Shown one piece after another: positions 1 through 12,963 of a stretch of DNA of 64,000 nt. How positions within the stretch are numbered: position 1 is the first letter of the stretch; the number at the start of each line of letters is the position of its first letter. The DNA is taken from assembly GCA_963920525.1 (NCBI GenBank), contig OY986439.1:32123819-32187818 (forward strand). Reading direction: 5' to 3'. The notes beneath the pieces were generated by a model that searched no databases, was not told the origin of the DNA, and worked only from the letters and a program-made list of their open reading frames with translations. A program made the position numbers and the translations under genes. This stretch comes from Dichetophora obliterata. Taxonomy: Eukaryota > Arthropoda > Insecta > Diptera > Sciomyzidae.

Positions 1-3000
1 TGTTCACAAGACTGTATCCTCGAAAGAATTTTAAAAAGGAGATTTTATGTTAATTTCATATGTCCTTTTTTGTCAATTCTTATTTTTTTTATTTTTTTTC
101 TAAAATATAAACTACATATCAGATAAGGACGATTCATGCATTAAAATGAGCGCCAGGTCATCGTCCTTAAGTAGGGTGACTTTTCTGTCCAAATGCGTTT
201 TGCTCTATCTCTTGTAGTTTATGAGTTGTAGAACACTTTTTGGAGTGGTAGCTGGCCAAAAACATGTGGTTTTTCCGTCATAACTCCCAAACCATACATT
301 CGACAAGGACGATTTATGCACCAAATTGTTTCTAATACATATATACACAATACTGCATATTCAGAAAAAAATTAATTTTTTTCAAGAATCTTAGTTAAAA
401 TTTTTTTGCAAGAATCATAGTTTTTGACGTCGTTTTTTGCGATTTTTTTGGTTTTTTAGCCATAACTTCTAAACGATACATCATAAAAGGACGATTTATG
501 CATCAAAATGTTTGTTAAGTTACTTTTCACAAGACTGTGTCCTCGAAAGAATTTTAAAAATGAGATTTTATGTTAATTTCATATGTCCTTTTTTGTCAAT
601 TTTTATTTTTTTTATTTTTTTTCTAAAATATAAACTACATATCAGATAAGGAAGATTCATGCATTAAAATGAGCGCCAGGTCTTCGTCCTTAAGTAGGGT
701 TTCTTTTCTGTCCAAATGCGTTTTGCTCTATCTCTTGTAGTTTAGGAGTTGTAGAACACTTTTTGGGGTGGTAGCTGGCCAAAAACATGTGGTTTTTCCG
801 TCATAGCTCCCAAACCATACATCCTACAAGGACGATTTATGCACCAAATTGTTTCTAATACATATATACACAATACTGCATATTCAGAAAAAAATTATTT
901 TTTTCAAGAATCTTAGTTAAAATATTTTTGCAAGAATCATAGTTTTTGACGTCGTTTTTTGCGATTTTTTTGGTTTTTTATCTATAACTTCTAAACCATA
1001 CATCATAAAAGGACGATTTATGCATCAAAATGTTCATTAAGATACTGGTCACAAGACTGTATCCTCGAAAGAATTTTAAAAAAGATTTCATGTTTATTTC
1101 ATATGTCCTTTTTTGTCAATTTTTATTTTTTTTATTTTTTTTCTAAAATATAAACTACATATCAGATAAGGACGATTCATGCATTAAAATGAGCGCCAGG
1201 TCTTCGTCCTTAAGTAGGGTTACTTTTTTGTCCAAAAGCATTTTGCTCTATCTCTTGTAGTTTAGGAGTTGTAGAACACTTTTTGGGGTGGTAGCTGGCC
1301 AAAAACATGTGGTTTTTCCGTCATAGCTCCCAAACCATACATCCTACAAGGACGATTTATGCACCAAATTGTTTCTAATACATATATACACAATACTGCA
1401 TATTCAGAAAAAAATTAATTTTTTTCAAGAATCTTAGTTAAAATTTTTTTGCAAGAATCATAGTTTTTTACGTCGTTTTTTGCGATTTTTTTGGGTTTTT
1501 AGCCATAATTTCTAAACCATACATCATAAAAGGACGATTTATGCATCAAAATGTTCGCTAAGCTACTGTTCACAAGACTGTATCCTTGAAAGAATTTTAA
1601 AAATGAGATTTCATGTTAATTTCATATGTCCTTTTTTGTCAATTTTTATTTTTTTTTATTTTTTTTCTAAAATATAAACTACATATCAGATAAGGACGAT
1701 TCATGCATTAAAATGAGCGCCAGGTCTTCGTCCTTAAGTAGGGTTTCTTTTCTGTCCAAATTCGTTTTGCTCTATCTCTTGTAGTTTAGGAGTTGTAGAA
1801 CACTTTTTGGGGTGGTAGCTGGCCAAAAATATGTGGTTTTTCCGTCATAACTCCCAAACCATACATCCTACAAGGACGATTTATGCACCAAATTGTTTAT
1901 AATACATATATACATAAGACTGCATATTCAGAAAAAAATTAATAATAATTTTTTTCAAGAATCTAAGTTAAAATTTTTTTCAAGAATCTTAGATAAAATT
2001 TTTTTACAAGAATCATAGTTTTTGACGTCGTTTTTTGCGATTTTTTTGGTTTTTTAGCCATAACTTCTAAACCATAAATCAGTAAAGGACGATTTATGCA
2101 TCAAAATGTTCGTTAAGCTACTGTTCACAAGACTGTATCCTCGAAAGAATTTTAAAAAGGAGATTTTATGTTAATTTCATATGTCCTTTTTTGTCAATTC
2201 TTATTTTTTTTATTTTTTTTCTAAAATATAAACTACATATCAGATAAGGACGATTCATGCATTAAAATGAGCGCCAGGTCATCGTCCTTAAGTAGGGTGA
2301 CTTTTCTGTCCAAATGCGTTTTGCTCTATCTCTTGTAGTTTATGAGTTGTAGAACACTTTTTGGAGTGGTAGCTGGCCAAAAACATGTGGTTTTTCCGTC
2401 ATAACTCCCAAACCATACATTCGACAAGGACGATTTATGCACCAAATTGTTTCTAATACATATATACACAATACTGCATATTCAGAAAAAAATTAATTTT
2501 TTTCAAGAATCTTAGTTAAAATTTTTTTGCAAGAATCATAGTTTTTGACGTCGTTTTTTGCGATTTTTTTGGTTTTTTAGCCATAACTTCTAAACGATAC
2601 ATCATAAAAGGACGATTTATGCATCAAAATGTTTGTTAAGTTACTTTTCACAAGACTGTGTCCTCGAAAGAATTTTAAAAATGAGATTTTATGTTAATTT
2701 CATATGTCCTTTTTTGTCAATTTTTATTTTTTTTATTTTTTTTCTAAAATATAAACTACATATCAGATAAGGAAGATTCATGCATTAAAATGAGCGCCAG
2801 GTCTTCGTCCTTAAGTAGGGTTTCTTTTCTGTCCAAATGCGTTTTGCTCTATCTCTTGTAGTTTAGGAGTTGTAGAACACTTTTTGGGGTGGTAGCTGGC
2901 CAAAAATATGTGGTTTTTCCGTCATAACTCCCAAACCATACATCCTACAAGGACGATTTATGCACCAAATTGTTTCTAATACATATATACATAAGACTGC

Positions 3001-6000
3001 ATATTCAGAAAAAAATTAATTTTTTTCAAGAATCTTAGTTAAAATTTTTTTGCAAGAATCATAGTTTTTGACGTCGTTTTTTGCGATTTTTTTGGTTTTT
3101 TAGCCATAACTTCTAAACGATACATCATAAAAGGACGATTTATGCATCAAAATGTTTGTTAAGCTACTGTTCACAAGACTGTGTCCTCGAAAGAATTTTA
3201 AAAATGAGATTTTATGTTAATTTCATATGTCCTTTTTTGTCAATTTTTATTTTTTTTATTTTTTTTCTAAAATATAAACTACATATCAGATAAGGACGAT
3301 TCATGCATTAAAATGAGCGCCAGGTCTTCGTCCTTAATAAGGGTTACTTTTCTGTCCAAATGCGTTTTGCTCTACCTCTTGTAGTTAAGGAGATGTAGAA
3401 CACTTTTTGGGGTGGTAGCTGGCCAAAAACATGTGGTTTTTCCGTCATAACTCCCAAACCATACATCCTACAAGGACGATTTATGCACCAAATTGTTTCT
3501 AATACATATATACACAATACTGCATATTCAGAAAAAAATTAATTTTTTTCAAGAATCTTAGTTAAAATTTTTTTGCAAGAATCATAGTTTTTGACGTCGT
3601 TTTTTGCGATTTTTTTGGTTTTTTAGCCATAACTTCTAAACCACACATCATAAAAGGACGATTTATGCATCAAAATGTTCGCTAAGCTACTGTTCACAAG
3701 ACTGTATCCTTGAAAGAATTTTAAAAATGAGATTTCATGTTAATTTCATATGTCCTTTTTTGTCACATTTTATTTTTTTTATTTTTTTTCTAAAATATAA
3801 ACTACATATCAGATAAGGACGATTCATGCATTAAAATGAGCGCCAGGTCTTCGTCCTTAAGTAGGGTTTCTTTTCTGTCCAAATGCGTTTTGCTCTATCT
3901 CTTGTAGTTTAGGAGTTGTAGAACACTTTTTGGGGTGGTAGCTGGCTAAAAATATGTGGTTTTTCCGTCATAACTCCCAAACCATACATCCTACAAGGAC
4001 GATTTATGCACAAAATTGTTTCTTATACATATATACATAAGACTGCATATTCAGAAAAAAATTATTTTTTTCAAGAATCTTAGTTAAAATATTTTTGCAA
4101 GAATCATAGTTTTTGACGTCGTTTTTTGCGATTTTTTTGGTTTTTTATCTATAACTTCTAAACCATACATCATAAAAGGACGATTTATGCATCAAAATGT
4201 TCATTAAGATACTGGTCACAAGACTGTATCCTCGAAAGAATTTTAAAAATTAGATTTCATGTTTATTTCATATGTCCTTTTTTGTCAATTTTTATTTTTT
4301 TTATTTTTTTTCTAAAATATAAACTACATATCAGATAAGGACGATTCATGCATTAAAATGAGCGCCAGGTCTTCGTCCTTAAGTAGGGTTACTTTTTTGT
4401 CCAAAAGCATTTTGCTCTATCTCTTGTAGTTTAGGAGTTGTAGAACACTTTTTGGGGTGGTAGCTGGCCAAAAACATGTGGTTTTTCCGTCATAGCTCCC
4501 AAACCATACATCCTACAGGGACGATTTATGCACCAAATTGTTTCTAATACATATATACACAATACTGCATATTCAGAAAAAAATTAATTTTTTTCAAGAA
4601 TCTTAGTTAAAATTTTTTTGCAAGAATCATAGTTTTTTACGTCGTTTTTTGCGATTTTTTTGGGTTTTTAGCCATAATTTCTAAACCATACATCATAAAA
4701 GGACGATTTATGCATCAAAATGTTCGCTAAGCTACTGTTCACAAGACTGTATCCTTGAAAGAATTTTAAAAATGAGATTTCATGTTAATTTCATATGTCC
4801 TTTTTTGTCAATTTTTATTTTTTTTTATTTTTTTTCTAAAATATAAACTACATATCAGATAAGGACGATTCATGCATTAAAATGAGCGCCAGGTCTTCGT
4901 CCTTAAGTAGGGTTACTTTTCTGTCCAAATGCGTTTAGCTCTACCTCTTGTAGTTAAGGAGTTGTAGAACACTTTTTGGGGTGGTAGCTGGCCAAAAACA
5001 TGTGGTTTTTCCGTCATAACTCCCAAACCATACATCCTACAAGGACGATTTATGCACCAAATTGTTTCTAATACATATATACACAATACTGCATATTCAG
5101 AAAAAAATTAATTTTTTTCAAGAATCTTAGTTAAAATTTTTTTGCAAGAATCATAGTTTTTGACGTCGTTTTTTGCGATTTTTTTGGTTTTTTAGCCATA
5201 ACTTCTAAACCACACATCATAAAAGGACGATTTATGCATCAAAATGTTCGCTAAGCTACTGTTCACAAGACTGTATCCTTGAAAGAATTTTAAAAATGAG
5301 ATTTCATGTTAATTTCATATGTCCTTTTTTGTCACATTTTAATTTTTTTATTTTTTTTCTATAATATAAACTACATATCAGATAACGACGATTCATGCAT
5401 TAAAATGAGCGCCAGGTCTTCGTCCTTAAGTAGGGTTACTTTTTTGTGCAAATGCATTTCTCTCTATCTCTTGTAGTTTAGGAGTTGTAGAACACTTTTT
5501 GGGGTGGTAGCTGGCCAAAAACATGTGGTTTTTCCGTCATAGCTCCCAAACCATACATCCTACAAGGACGATTTATGCACCAAATTGTTTCTAATACATA
5601 TATACACAATACTGCATATTCAGAAAAAAATTAATTTTTTTCAAGAATCTTAGTTAAAATTTTTTTGCAAGAATCATAGTTTTTGACGTCGTTTTTTGCG
5701 ATTTTTTTGGTTTTTTAGCCATAACTTCTAAACCATACATCATAAAAGGACGATTTATGCATCAAAATGTTTGTTAAGCTAAGCTACTGTTCACAAGACT
5801 GTATCCTCGAAAGAATTTTAAAAATGAGATTTCATGTTAATTTCATATGTCCTTTTTTGTCACATTTTATTTTTTTTATTTTTTTTTTCTATTATATAAA
5901 CTACATATCAGATAAGGACGATTCATGCATTAAAATGAGCGCCAGGTCATCGTCCTTAAGTAGGGTGACTTTTCTGTCCAAATGCGTTTTGCTCTATCTC

Positions 6001-9000
6001 TTGTAGTTTATGAGTTGTAGAACACTTTTTGGAGTGGTAGCTGGCCAAAAACATGTGGTTTTTCCGTCATAACTCCCAAACCATACATCCTACAAGGACG
6101 ATTTATGCACCAAATTGTTTCTAATACATATATACATAAGACTGCATATTCAGAAAAAAATTAATTTTTTTCAAGAATCTTAGTTAAAATTTTTTTGCAA
6201 GAATCATAGTTTTTGACGTCGTTTTTTGCGATTTTTTTGGTTTTTTAGCCATAACTTCTAAACGATACATCATAAAAGGACGATTTATGCATCAAAATGT
6301 TTGTTAAGCTACTGTTCACAAGACTGTGTCCTCGAAAGAATTTTAAAAATGAGATTTTATGTTAATTTCATATGTCCTTTTTTGTCAATTTTTATTTTTT
6401 TTATTTTTTTTCTAAAATATAAACTACATATCAGATAAGGACGATTCATGCATTAAAATGAGCGCCAGGTCTTCGTCCTTAATAAGGGTTACTTTTCTGT
6501 CCAAATGCGTTTTGCTCTACCTCTTGTAGTTAAGGAGATGTAGAACACTTTTTGGGGTGGTAGCTGGCCAAAAACATGTGGTTTTTCCGTCATAACTCCC
6601 AAACCATACATCCTACAAGGACGATTTATGCACCAAATTGTTTCTAATACATATATACACAATACTGCATATTCAGAAAAAAATTAATTTTTTTCAAGAA
6701 TCTTAGTTAAAATTTTTTTGCAAGAATCATAGTTTTTGACGTCGTTTTTTGCGATTTTTTTGGTTTTTTAGCCATAACTTCTGAACCACACATCATAAAA
6801 GGACGATTTATGCATCAAAATGTTCGCTAAGCTACTGTTCACAAGACTGTATCCTTGAAAGAATTTTAAAAATGAGATTTCATGTTAATTTCATATGTCC
6901 TTTTTTGTCACATTTTATTTTTTTTATTTTTTTTCTAAAATATAAACTACATATCAGATAAGGACGATTCATGCATTAAAATGAGCGCCAGGTCTTCGTC
7001 CTTAAGTAGGGTTTCTTTTCTGTCCAAATGCGTTTTGCTCTATCTCTTGTAGTTTAGGAGTTGTAGAACACTTTTTGGGGTGGTAGCTGGCTAAAAATAT
7101 GTGGTTTTTCCGTCATAACTCCCAAACCATACATCCTACAAGGACGATTTATGCACAAAATTGTTTCTAATACATATATACATAAGACTGCATATTCAGA
7201 AAAAAATTATTTTTTTCAAGAATCTTAGTTAAAATATTTTTGCAAGCATCATAGTTTTTGACGTCGTTTTTTGCGATTTTTTTGGTTTTTTATCTATAAC
7301 TTCTAAACCATACATCATAAAAGGACGATTTATGCATCAAAATGTTCATTAAGATACTGGTATGATACTGTATCCTCGAAAGAATTTTAAAAATTAGATT
7401 TCATGTTTATTTCATATGTCCTTTTTTGTCAATTTTTATTTTTTTTATTTTTTTTTTCTAAAATATAAACTACATATCAGATAAGGACGATTCATGCATT
7501 AAAATGAGCGCCAGGTCTTCGTCCTTAAGTAGGGTTACTTTTTTGTCCAAAAGCATTTTGCTCTATCTCTTGTAGTTTAGGAGTTGTAGAACACTTTTTG
7601 GGGTGGTAGCTGGCCAAAAACATGTGGTTTTTCCGTCATAGCTCCCAAACCATACATCCTACAAGGACGATTTATGCACCAAATTGTTTCTAATACATAT
7701 ATACACAATACTGCATATTCAGAAAAAAATAAATTTTTTTCAAGAATCTTAGTTAAAATTTTTTTGCAAGAATCATAGTTTTTTACGTCGTTTTTTGCGA
7801 TTTTTTTGGGTTTTTAGCCATAATTTCTAAACCATACATCATAAAAGCACGATTTATGCATCAAAATGTTCGCTAAGCTACTGTTCACAAGACTGTATCC
7901 TTGAAAGAATTTTAAAAATGAGATTTCATGTTAATTTCATATGTCCTTTTTTGTCAATTTTTATTTTTTTTATTTTTTTTCTAAAATATAAACTACATAT
8001 CAGATAAGGACGATTCATGCATTAAAATGAGCGCCAGGTCTTCGTCCTTAATAAGGGTTACTTTTCTGTCCAAATGCGTTTAGCTCTACCTCTTGTAGTT
8101 AAGGAGTTGTAGAACACTTTTTGGGGTGGTAGCTGGCCAAAAACATGTGGTTTTTCCGTCATAACTCCCAAACCATACATCCTACAAGGACGATTTATGC
8201 ACCAAATTGTTTCTAATACATATATACACAATACTGCATATTCAGAAAAAAATTAATTTTTTTCAAGAATCTTAGTTAAAATTTTTTTGCAAGAATCATA
8301 GTTTTTGACGTCGTTTTTTGCGATTTTTTTGGTTTTTTAGCCATAACTTCTAAACCACACATCATAAAAGGACGATTTATGCATCAAAATGTTCGCTAAG
8401 CTACTGTTCACAAGACTGTATCCTTGAAAGAATTTTAAAAATGAGATTTCATGTTAATTTCATATGTCCTTTTTTGTCACATTTTAATTTTTTTATTTTT
8501 TTTCTATAATATAAACTACATATCAGATAACGACGATTCATGCATTAAAATGAGCGCCAGGTCTTCGTCCTTAAGTAGGGTTACTTTTTTGTGCAAATGC
8601 ATTTCTCTCTATCTCTTGTAGTTTAGGAGTTGTAGAACACTTTTTGGGGTGGTAGCTGGCCAAAAACATGTGGTTTTTCCGTCATAGCTCCCAAACCATA
8701 CATCCTACAAGGACGATTTATGCACCAAATTGTTTCTAATACATATATACACAATACTGCATATTCAGAAAAAAATTATTTTTTTCAAGAATCTTAGTTA
8801 AAATTTTTTTGCAAGAATCATAGTTTTTGACGTCATTTTTTGCGATTTTTTTGGTTTTTTAGCCATAACTTCTAAACCATACATCATAAAAGGACGATTT
8901 ATGCATCAAAATGTTTGTTAAGCTACTGTTCACAAGACTGTATCCTCGAAAGAATTTTAAAAATGAGATTTCATGTTAATTTCATATGTCCTTTTTTGTC

Positions 9001-9768
9001 ACATTTTATTTTTTTTATTTTTTTTTTCTATTATATAAACTACATATCAGATAAGGACGATTCATGCATTAAAATGCGTGCCAGGTCTTCGTCCTTAAGT
9101 AGGGTTACTTTTTTGTCCAAAAGCATTTTGCTCTATCTCTTGTAGTTTAGGAGTTGTAGAACACTTTTTGGGGTGGTAGCTGGCCAAAAACATGTGGTTT
9201 TTCCGTCATAGCTCCCAAACCATACATCCTACAAGGACGATTTATGCACCAAATTGTTTCTAATACATATATACACAATACTGCATATTCAGAAAAAAAT
9301 TAATTTTTTTCAAGAATCTTGGTTAAAATTTTTTTGCAAGAATCATAGTTTTTGACGTCGTTTTTTGCGATTTTTTTGGTTTTTTAGCCATAACTTCTAA
9401 ACCACACATCATAAAAGGACGATTTATGCATCAAAATGTTCATTAAGATACTGTTCACAAGACTGTATCCTCTAAAGAATTTTAAAAATTAGATTTCATG
9501 TTTATTTCATATGTCCTTTTTTGTCAATTTTTATTTTTTTTATTTTTTTTCTAAAATATAAACTACATATCAGATAAGGACGATTCATGCATTAAAATGA
9601 GCGCCAGGTCTTCGTCCTTAAGTAGGGTTACTTTTTTGTCCAAATGCATTTTGCTCTATCTCTTGTAGTTTAGGAGTTGTAGAACACTTTTTGGGGTGGT
9701 AGCTGGCCAAAAACATGTGGTTTTTCCGTCATTGCTCCCAAACCATACATCCTGCAATGACGATTTAT
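1..9768. repeat. Satellite array, ~523-bp monomers in ~3145-bp multimers
   Basis: Tandem array starting before the window. The landmark CACAAGACTGTRTCC recurs about every 523 bp (near 4, 531, 1050, 1569, 2126, 2649, 3172, 3693, 4215, 4738, 5266, 5791, 6316, 6839, 7886, 8409, 8931, 9453), giving about 18.7 monomers. Each monomer has three related subunits carrying AAGGACGATTYATGCA at roughly 160-182 bp spacing (for example 125, 305, 487, 648), so the ancestral unit was about 174 bp. Variant landmarks return after 3145 bp: GCGTTTAGCT at 4931 and 8076, GTGCAAATGC at 5446 and 8591, GCTGGCTAAA at 3941 and 7086. This marks a six-monomer higher-order repeat. The array stops inside a monomer at about 9768, after TTTATGCA. 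Short ORFs across the poly-T tracts recur with the monomer and are not genes. Confidence 0.96.
1168..1211. repeat. Inverted core pair inside each satellite monomer (example)
   Basis: AAGGACGA at 1168-1175 is followed by its exact reverse complement TCGTCCTT at 1204-1211, leaving a 28-nt gap. Most monomers keep the same pair. A few carry a point change in one arm, such as aaggaaga near 648. The arrangement could form a hairpin with an 8-bp stem. It may simply show that the core motif was copied in inverse orientation early in the history of the satellite. No function can be assigned. Confidence 0.75.
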
Positions 9769-9867
9769 GCATATGTGAAATCCTTTAAAATTCATTTCAA
9801 AATGAATGGGTCTGACCATACACATGCACTAAAAAAGTATCTTATGCCCGCGACTAGGTATTAATAT

Positions 9868-10240
9868 TTGTTGAAACCATATTGTTGTTCCAGTCTCTTA
9901 AAGTGCATATATTTTGGTATCTTCCAGTCAAAGTTGGAGTCGGGATTGATATGTTGGGGTGGTACGCATAACAATAAAGTATATCCGCTTTTAGTATCGC
10001 AAAAACATTCCATTCGTCTTATTCTTAAAAAAGATCGCCGTGAAAGTAGTCTGCCTCTATTTATTAACCTGAATATTCTGCCTCTTAAGCATCTTTACTG
10101 CTTTAAAGTCTTAAAAACATTTTTCAGTCGATCTGGCTATTCGTTGAGCAAAAGTTACAATAACTATAACTTAAGAGTTAACACTCGCGACCTAGTCTAT
10201 CTATTCGCAGTAAACCTTTATTTCCCAAAAAGGTAAAATC
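9868..10240 (+). pseudogene. Non-LTR retrotransposon reverse transcriptase, 3'-terminal fragment
   Basis: The reading from about 9868 encodes the C-terminal region that follows the catalytic core of a LINE ORF2. It shows SKLESGLICWGGTHNNK, then a QKHSIRLI segment, then SSLPLFINLNILPLKHLYCFKVL. The same blocks occur in the same order in the longer LINE relic at 48468-49052, where they read SKLKYGLVCWGGTHANK and SFPLFKSLNILPIKHFYYFRVL, so the two belong to one family. There is no initiator methionine and no RT catalytic box. The similarity fades after the VNTRD region near 10185, which looks like a frameshift or deletion, and the frame stops at 10236. The fragment lies just beyond the end of the satellite. 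It is a dead 5'-truncated copy. Confidence 0.82.
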
Positions 10241-11003
10241 CTTTTGTGGTGAGAAGCCACACTTTGTCTTGTAATGATTATGATAATGATAATTTTAATT
10301 ATGATAATGACTCCTCCGTGTAGTCATTTAATTTTATTTGTGAAATGTCTAGCCGGATTTTTGTAATTTGATTTTATGCCGTATTAGTAAATTTTATTTT
10401 GCTTACCTTAATGTAGTATTTTTCTCGAATTTTTTTTGTGCTTATTTTCTTCTTTTTATTAGTTTTTTTATCATTAATTATGTCCCCTCTCTTTAATAAA
10501 TTGCTGTAATTTTTAACATTTAATACTCCACTACTTTTGCCTCCAGCTCCCTGTGAGCTATAGATTGTAATTATTTTAATATTTTTTTTAATATCCAGTT
10601 TATATATTTTTTTTTCTTGTTGAAATTTGTTTAAATGATTGACATACATATATGTATTTATAAAGTTAATGTATATCCTGTATTTTGTATAAAATTATGC
10701 CGCAGGGCATTCCCTTATGTAGTGTCGGGTATGACGATCCCGCGGATCCTGAGTCTTTGCTCTTGTTAATTTTATTTTCTTATTTCGGATAGCTTGTCGA
10801 CACTAGCCCTCGTAGCTACAGACAAGTTTCCGGATAATCCTAAGTATAAAAAATTTTATGAAAAATGTATTCGTTATGATTTAAGTAATAATATATAATA
10901 CTAAAAAAATAATAATAAATAAATATACAAAAAAGTAAGTCCGTCTCGAATTCGAAACGGATCCGTATGGCACACTGTGTTAACTCACTAAAATTAGTAA
11001 CTT
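10241..11003. other. Probable LINE 3' flank and unassigned AT-rich sequence
   Basis: No gene seen. A GATAATGAT-like simple stretch lies at 10275-10310. A relatively GC-rich block at 10700-10840 (GCCGCAGGGCATTCCC and following) could be the 3' untranslated part of the LINE fragment just upstream, but no terminal repeat or tail fixes this. Confidence 0.3.
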
Positions 11004-11110
11004 AGACCCCTTTTCCACACGGAAATTTTTGTTGCCAGTAAGTATGTGCTGTTCCTTCCTTTGTATTTTTGACTTGCTGGCAAGAAAACTTGCCGTATGA
11101 AAAAGGGGTA
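11004..11110. repeat. Short foldback (MITE-like) sequence
   Basis: ACCCCTTTTCCACACGG at about 11006 pairs with CCGTATGAAAAAGGGGT at about 11093. GTTGCCAG and CTGGCAAG lie internally on matching sides. TTA borders both ends, which is possible target duplication. The arms are imperfect, so this is a decayed miniature element at best. Confidence 0.4.
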
Positions 11111-11427
11111 TTACCTTGCGGATAAAGTTTGTTCGATTTGTTTGCAGTTTCCCAGCAAAAAAAGTGCTTCCGAATGCAGGTAAAAGGGAAAAGAAAGTCT
11201 TGAATTCCATCCCTTTCTATTTCATACCCAGCAGGCATAATTTTAACATATGCATGTCATTGGGAGGAATGCTTTCCTTAGTCTTCTCTAGAAGTGCTTC
11301 CAGAATTTTTTCAATGGAAGATCTCTTTGAGCCCTTCCATGAAAGGATTCTAGTAGGTGTTTTTCAGGAGAATTTTAAGAAGACAAAGAATAGAATGGAA
11401 TGGTTTTTGTGGTTAGGAAGGTTTACA

Positions 11428-11645
11428 AAATCCCACGGAAAATATCACTTATCCTTATTTTCTCGCGATTTTGGTGTTGAATATGGAAAGTGATTTGGTT
11501 TTGTTGGGGGTTTAAAATATCCCACGTAATATTCCTTTCCTTCCTTTTTCTGATTTTCACGGCATGTTGGTGTTGAAAGTAGGAAGTGGTAGAGTTTTGT
11601 TTGTAGTTTTAAAAATCCCACGGAAAATATTAAGCGACCATTTTG
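11428..11645. repeat. Short tandem repeat, ~90 bp, three copies
   Basis: The phrase ATCCCACGKAAWAT recurs near 11430, 11520 and 11615. Each copy is followed by related sequence containing TTGGTGTTGAA and GGAAGTG. Copies are diverged. A 125-codon frame starting at 11116 overlaps the first copy and shows no recognisable domain. Confidence 0.55.
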
Positions 11646-12687
11646 CCATTACCCTTTGTTTTTGAAAAATTTTTATTTAGAATATGAAATGCTTTACAAA
11701 AGCTTCGAAAAAAATAAATAAAAAAAACAGATGTTTTCTCTATTACTGTATAAAAAGGAATTCTACGTCTATACTGACGCTACTATCGAGACTGTGTCTT
11801 TTTTTAATTGATTTTTGTTGCACTTTGCACAACTTTTCAAGAATATGTAAAGAAAAATGTATGCCGTGTAAATAGATTACTTTGTTTTATTGTTCAAAGT
11901 GAACCTCTTTCTTTAAATTCCCAAACGGAAGTGTTCAAAATGGAAGCGTTTGCCAACCATCAATCTTGCGTGAAGTAGGCCACGCCTTTGTTAGAAATTG
12001 AAGTTGGCTGTCGTTTCTTAAGGTCTGATGACATTTACATGTACACAATAAGATAATGGTATTTACATTGAAGGTATTCATGACAGCTGGTATTTGAAAT
12101 ATAAATTTCTTACACCTGCTATAATACATATTATATAGCGCTTAAAACCCGGTGCGATAGAGTAACTTTAACTAACCGGAGTAACTTTAAACGAGTTTTT
12201 CTCGAAACATACTATTTTTCAAAACGGGCCACACTCAAACAAACGCAAACAAACTAATCGACCGATTTATATATTTTTGTTTAACTTGTTTGTATTATAA
12301 TTCTACACATCTTTTACCAAAATAAGGAAAAATAAGTCTTTGGAAAATTTGTATAGTTTTTACACGCTATACTGTGGCCCGAGCTATGATATGGCCCGAT
12401 TTGTACCTTTTTATTTTAAGCACACTTTACTTTATGTTACAAAAAAAAAAAGTTTTTAAAGTGCTGATGTAAAATTAACATGCAAATTAAAGTTTTTGTG
12501 TTTTGTTTTTGTTTTAGAAAAAAACTTTTAAAATAAGCCTTAATTTCAATCGCTTTTGCCTTAAACCTCCCTTAATAAAAATTTATATAACGTCTTATAT
12601 CGTTTGAAAAACTAACATTTGGGCACTATATTTCGCACTTCAACCCAACACATGGTTAAATATTGATCGAATCTTATTTAAGTGTTT
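11646..12687. other. Unassigned AT-rich sequence
   Basis: No recognisable gene. Around 12150-12450 there are phrases such as GAGTAACTTTAA in two close copies and TGTGGCCCGAGC, which may be an old transposon remnant. I cannot assign it to a family. Confidence 0.3.
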
Positions 12688-12696
12688 ATTGCTTGC

Positions 12697-12954
12697 AAGC
12701 GCGTCGGAAGCGAATTTCATCTGGAGGGGCAGTACAAATGGGGGGGCAGTACAAATAGTGGTGCAAAAAAAGTTCACCAAAATTTCTTCACATGAAACAT
12801 GAAGAAGAGAGAAAGAAGAGGAAAATATATAATACAAAAATATTATCGTTGCAAAAAAACTGATATTTTGAATAACTTTTCCTTTTAAATTGTTTATCTA
12901 GCTAAAAAAGTGGGGGGCAACTGCCCACCTTTCCCCCCGCTTCCGACGCCAATG
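12697..12954. mobile_element. 258-bp MITE with GCGTCGGAAGCG terminal repeats
   Basis: The left end carries GCGTCGGAAGCG at 12701 and the right end carries CGCTTCCGACGC at 12938-12949. ATTGCTTGC stands immediately outside on both sides (12688-12696 and 12955-12963), a perfect 9-bp direct repeat. An 8-9 bp duplication fits hAT or Mutator-like elements. The interior is short and G-rich (GGGGGGCAGTAC, then GGGGGGCAACTGCCC) and has no transposase, so the element would depend on a helper. The outermost four or five bases of the two ends do not match each other. Confidence 0.72.
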
Positions 12955-12963
12955 ATTGCTTGC

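Noticed and set aside
5767..9145. Repeated 76-79-codon frames in the satellite
   Set aside because: They occur once per monomer variant, run through poly-T tracts, and use non-ATG or arbitrary starts. They are by-products of the repeat.
1..9768. CRISPR array
   Set aside because: The repeats are long, contiguous and without unique spacers, and the surrounding sequence is eukaryotic.
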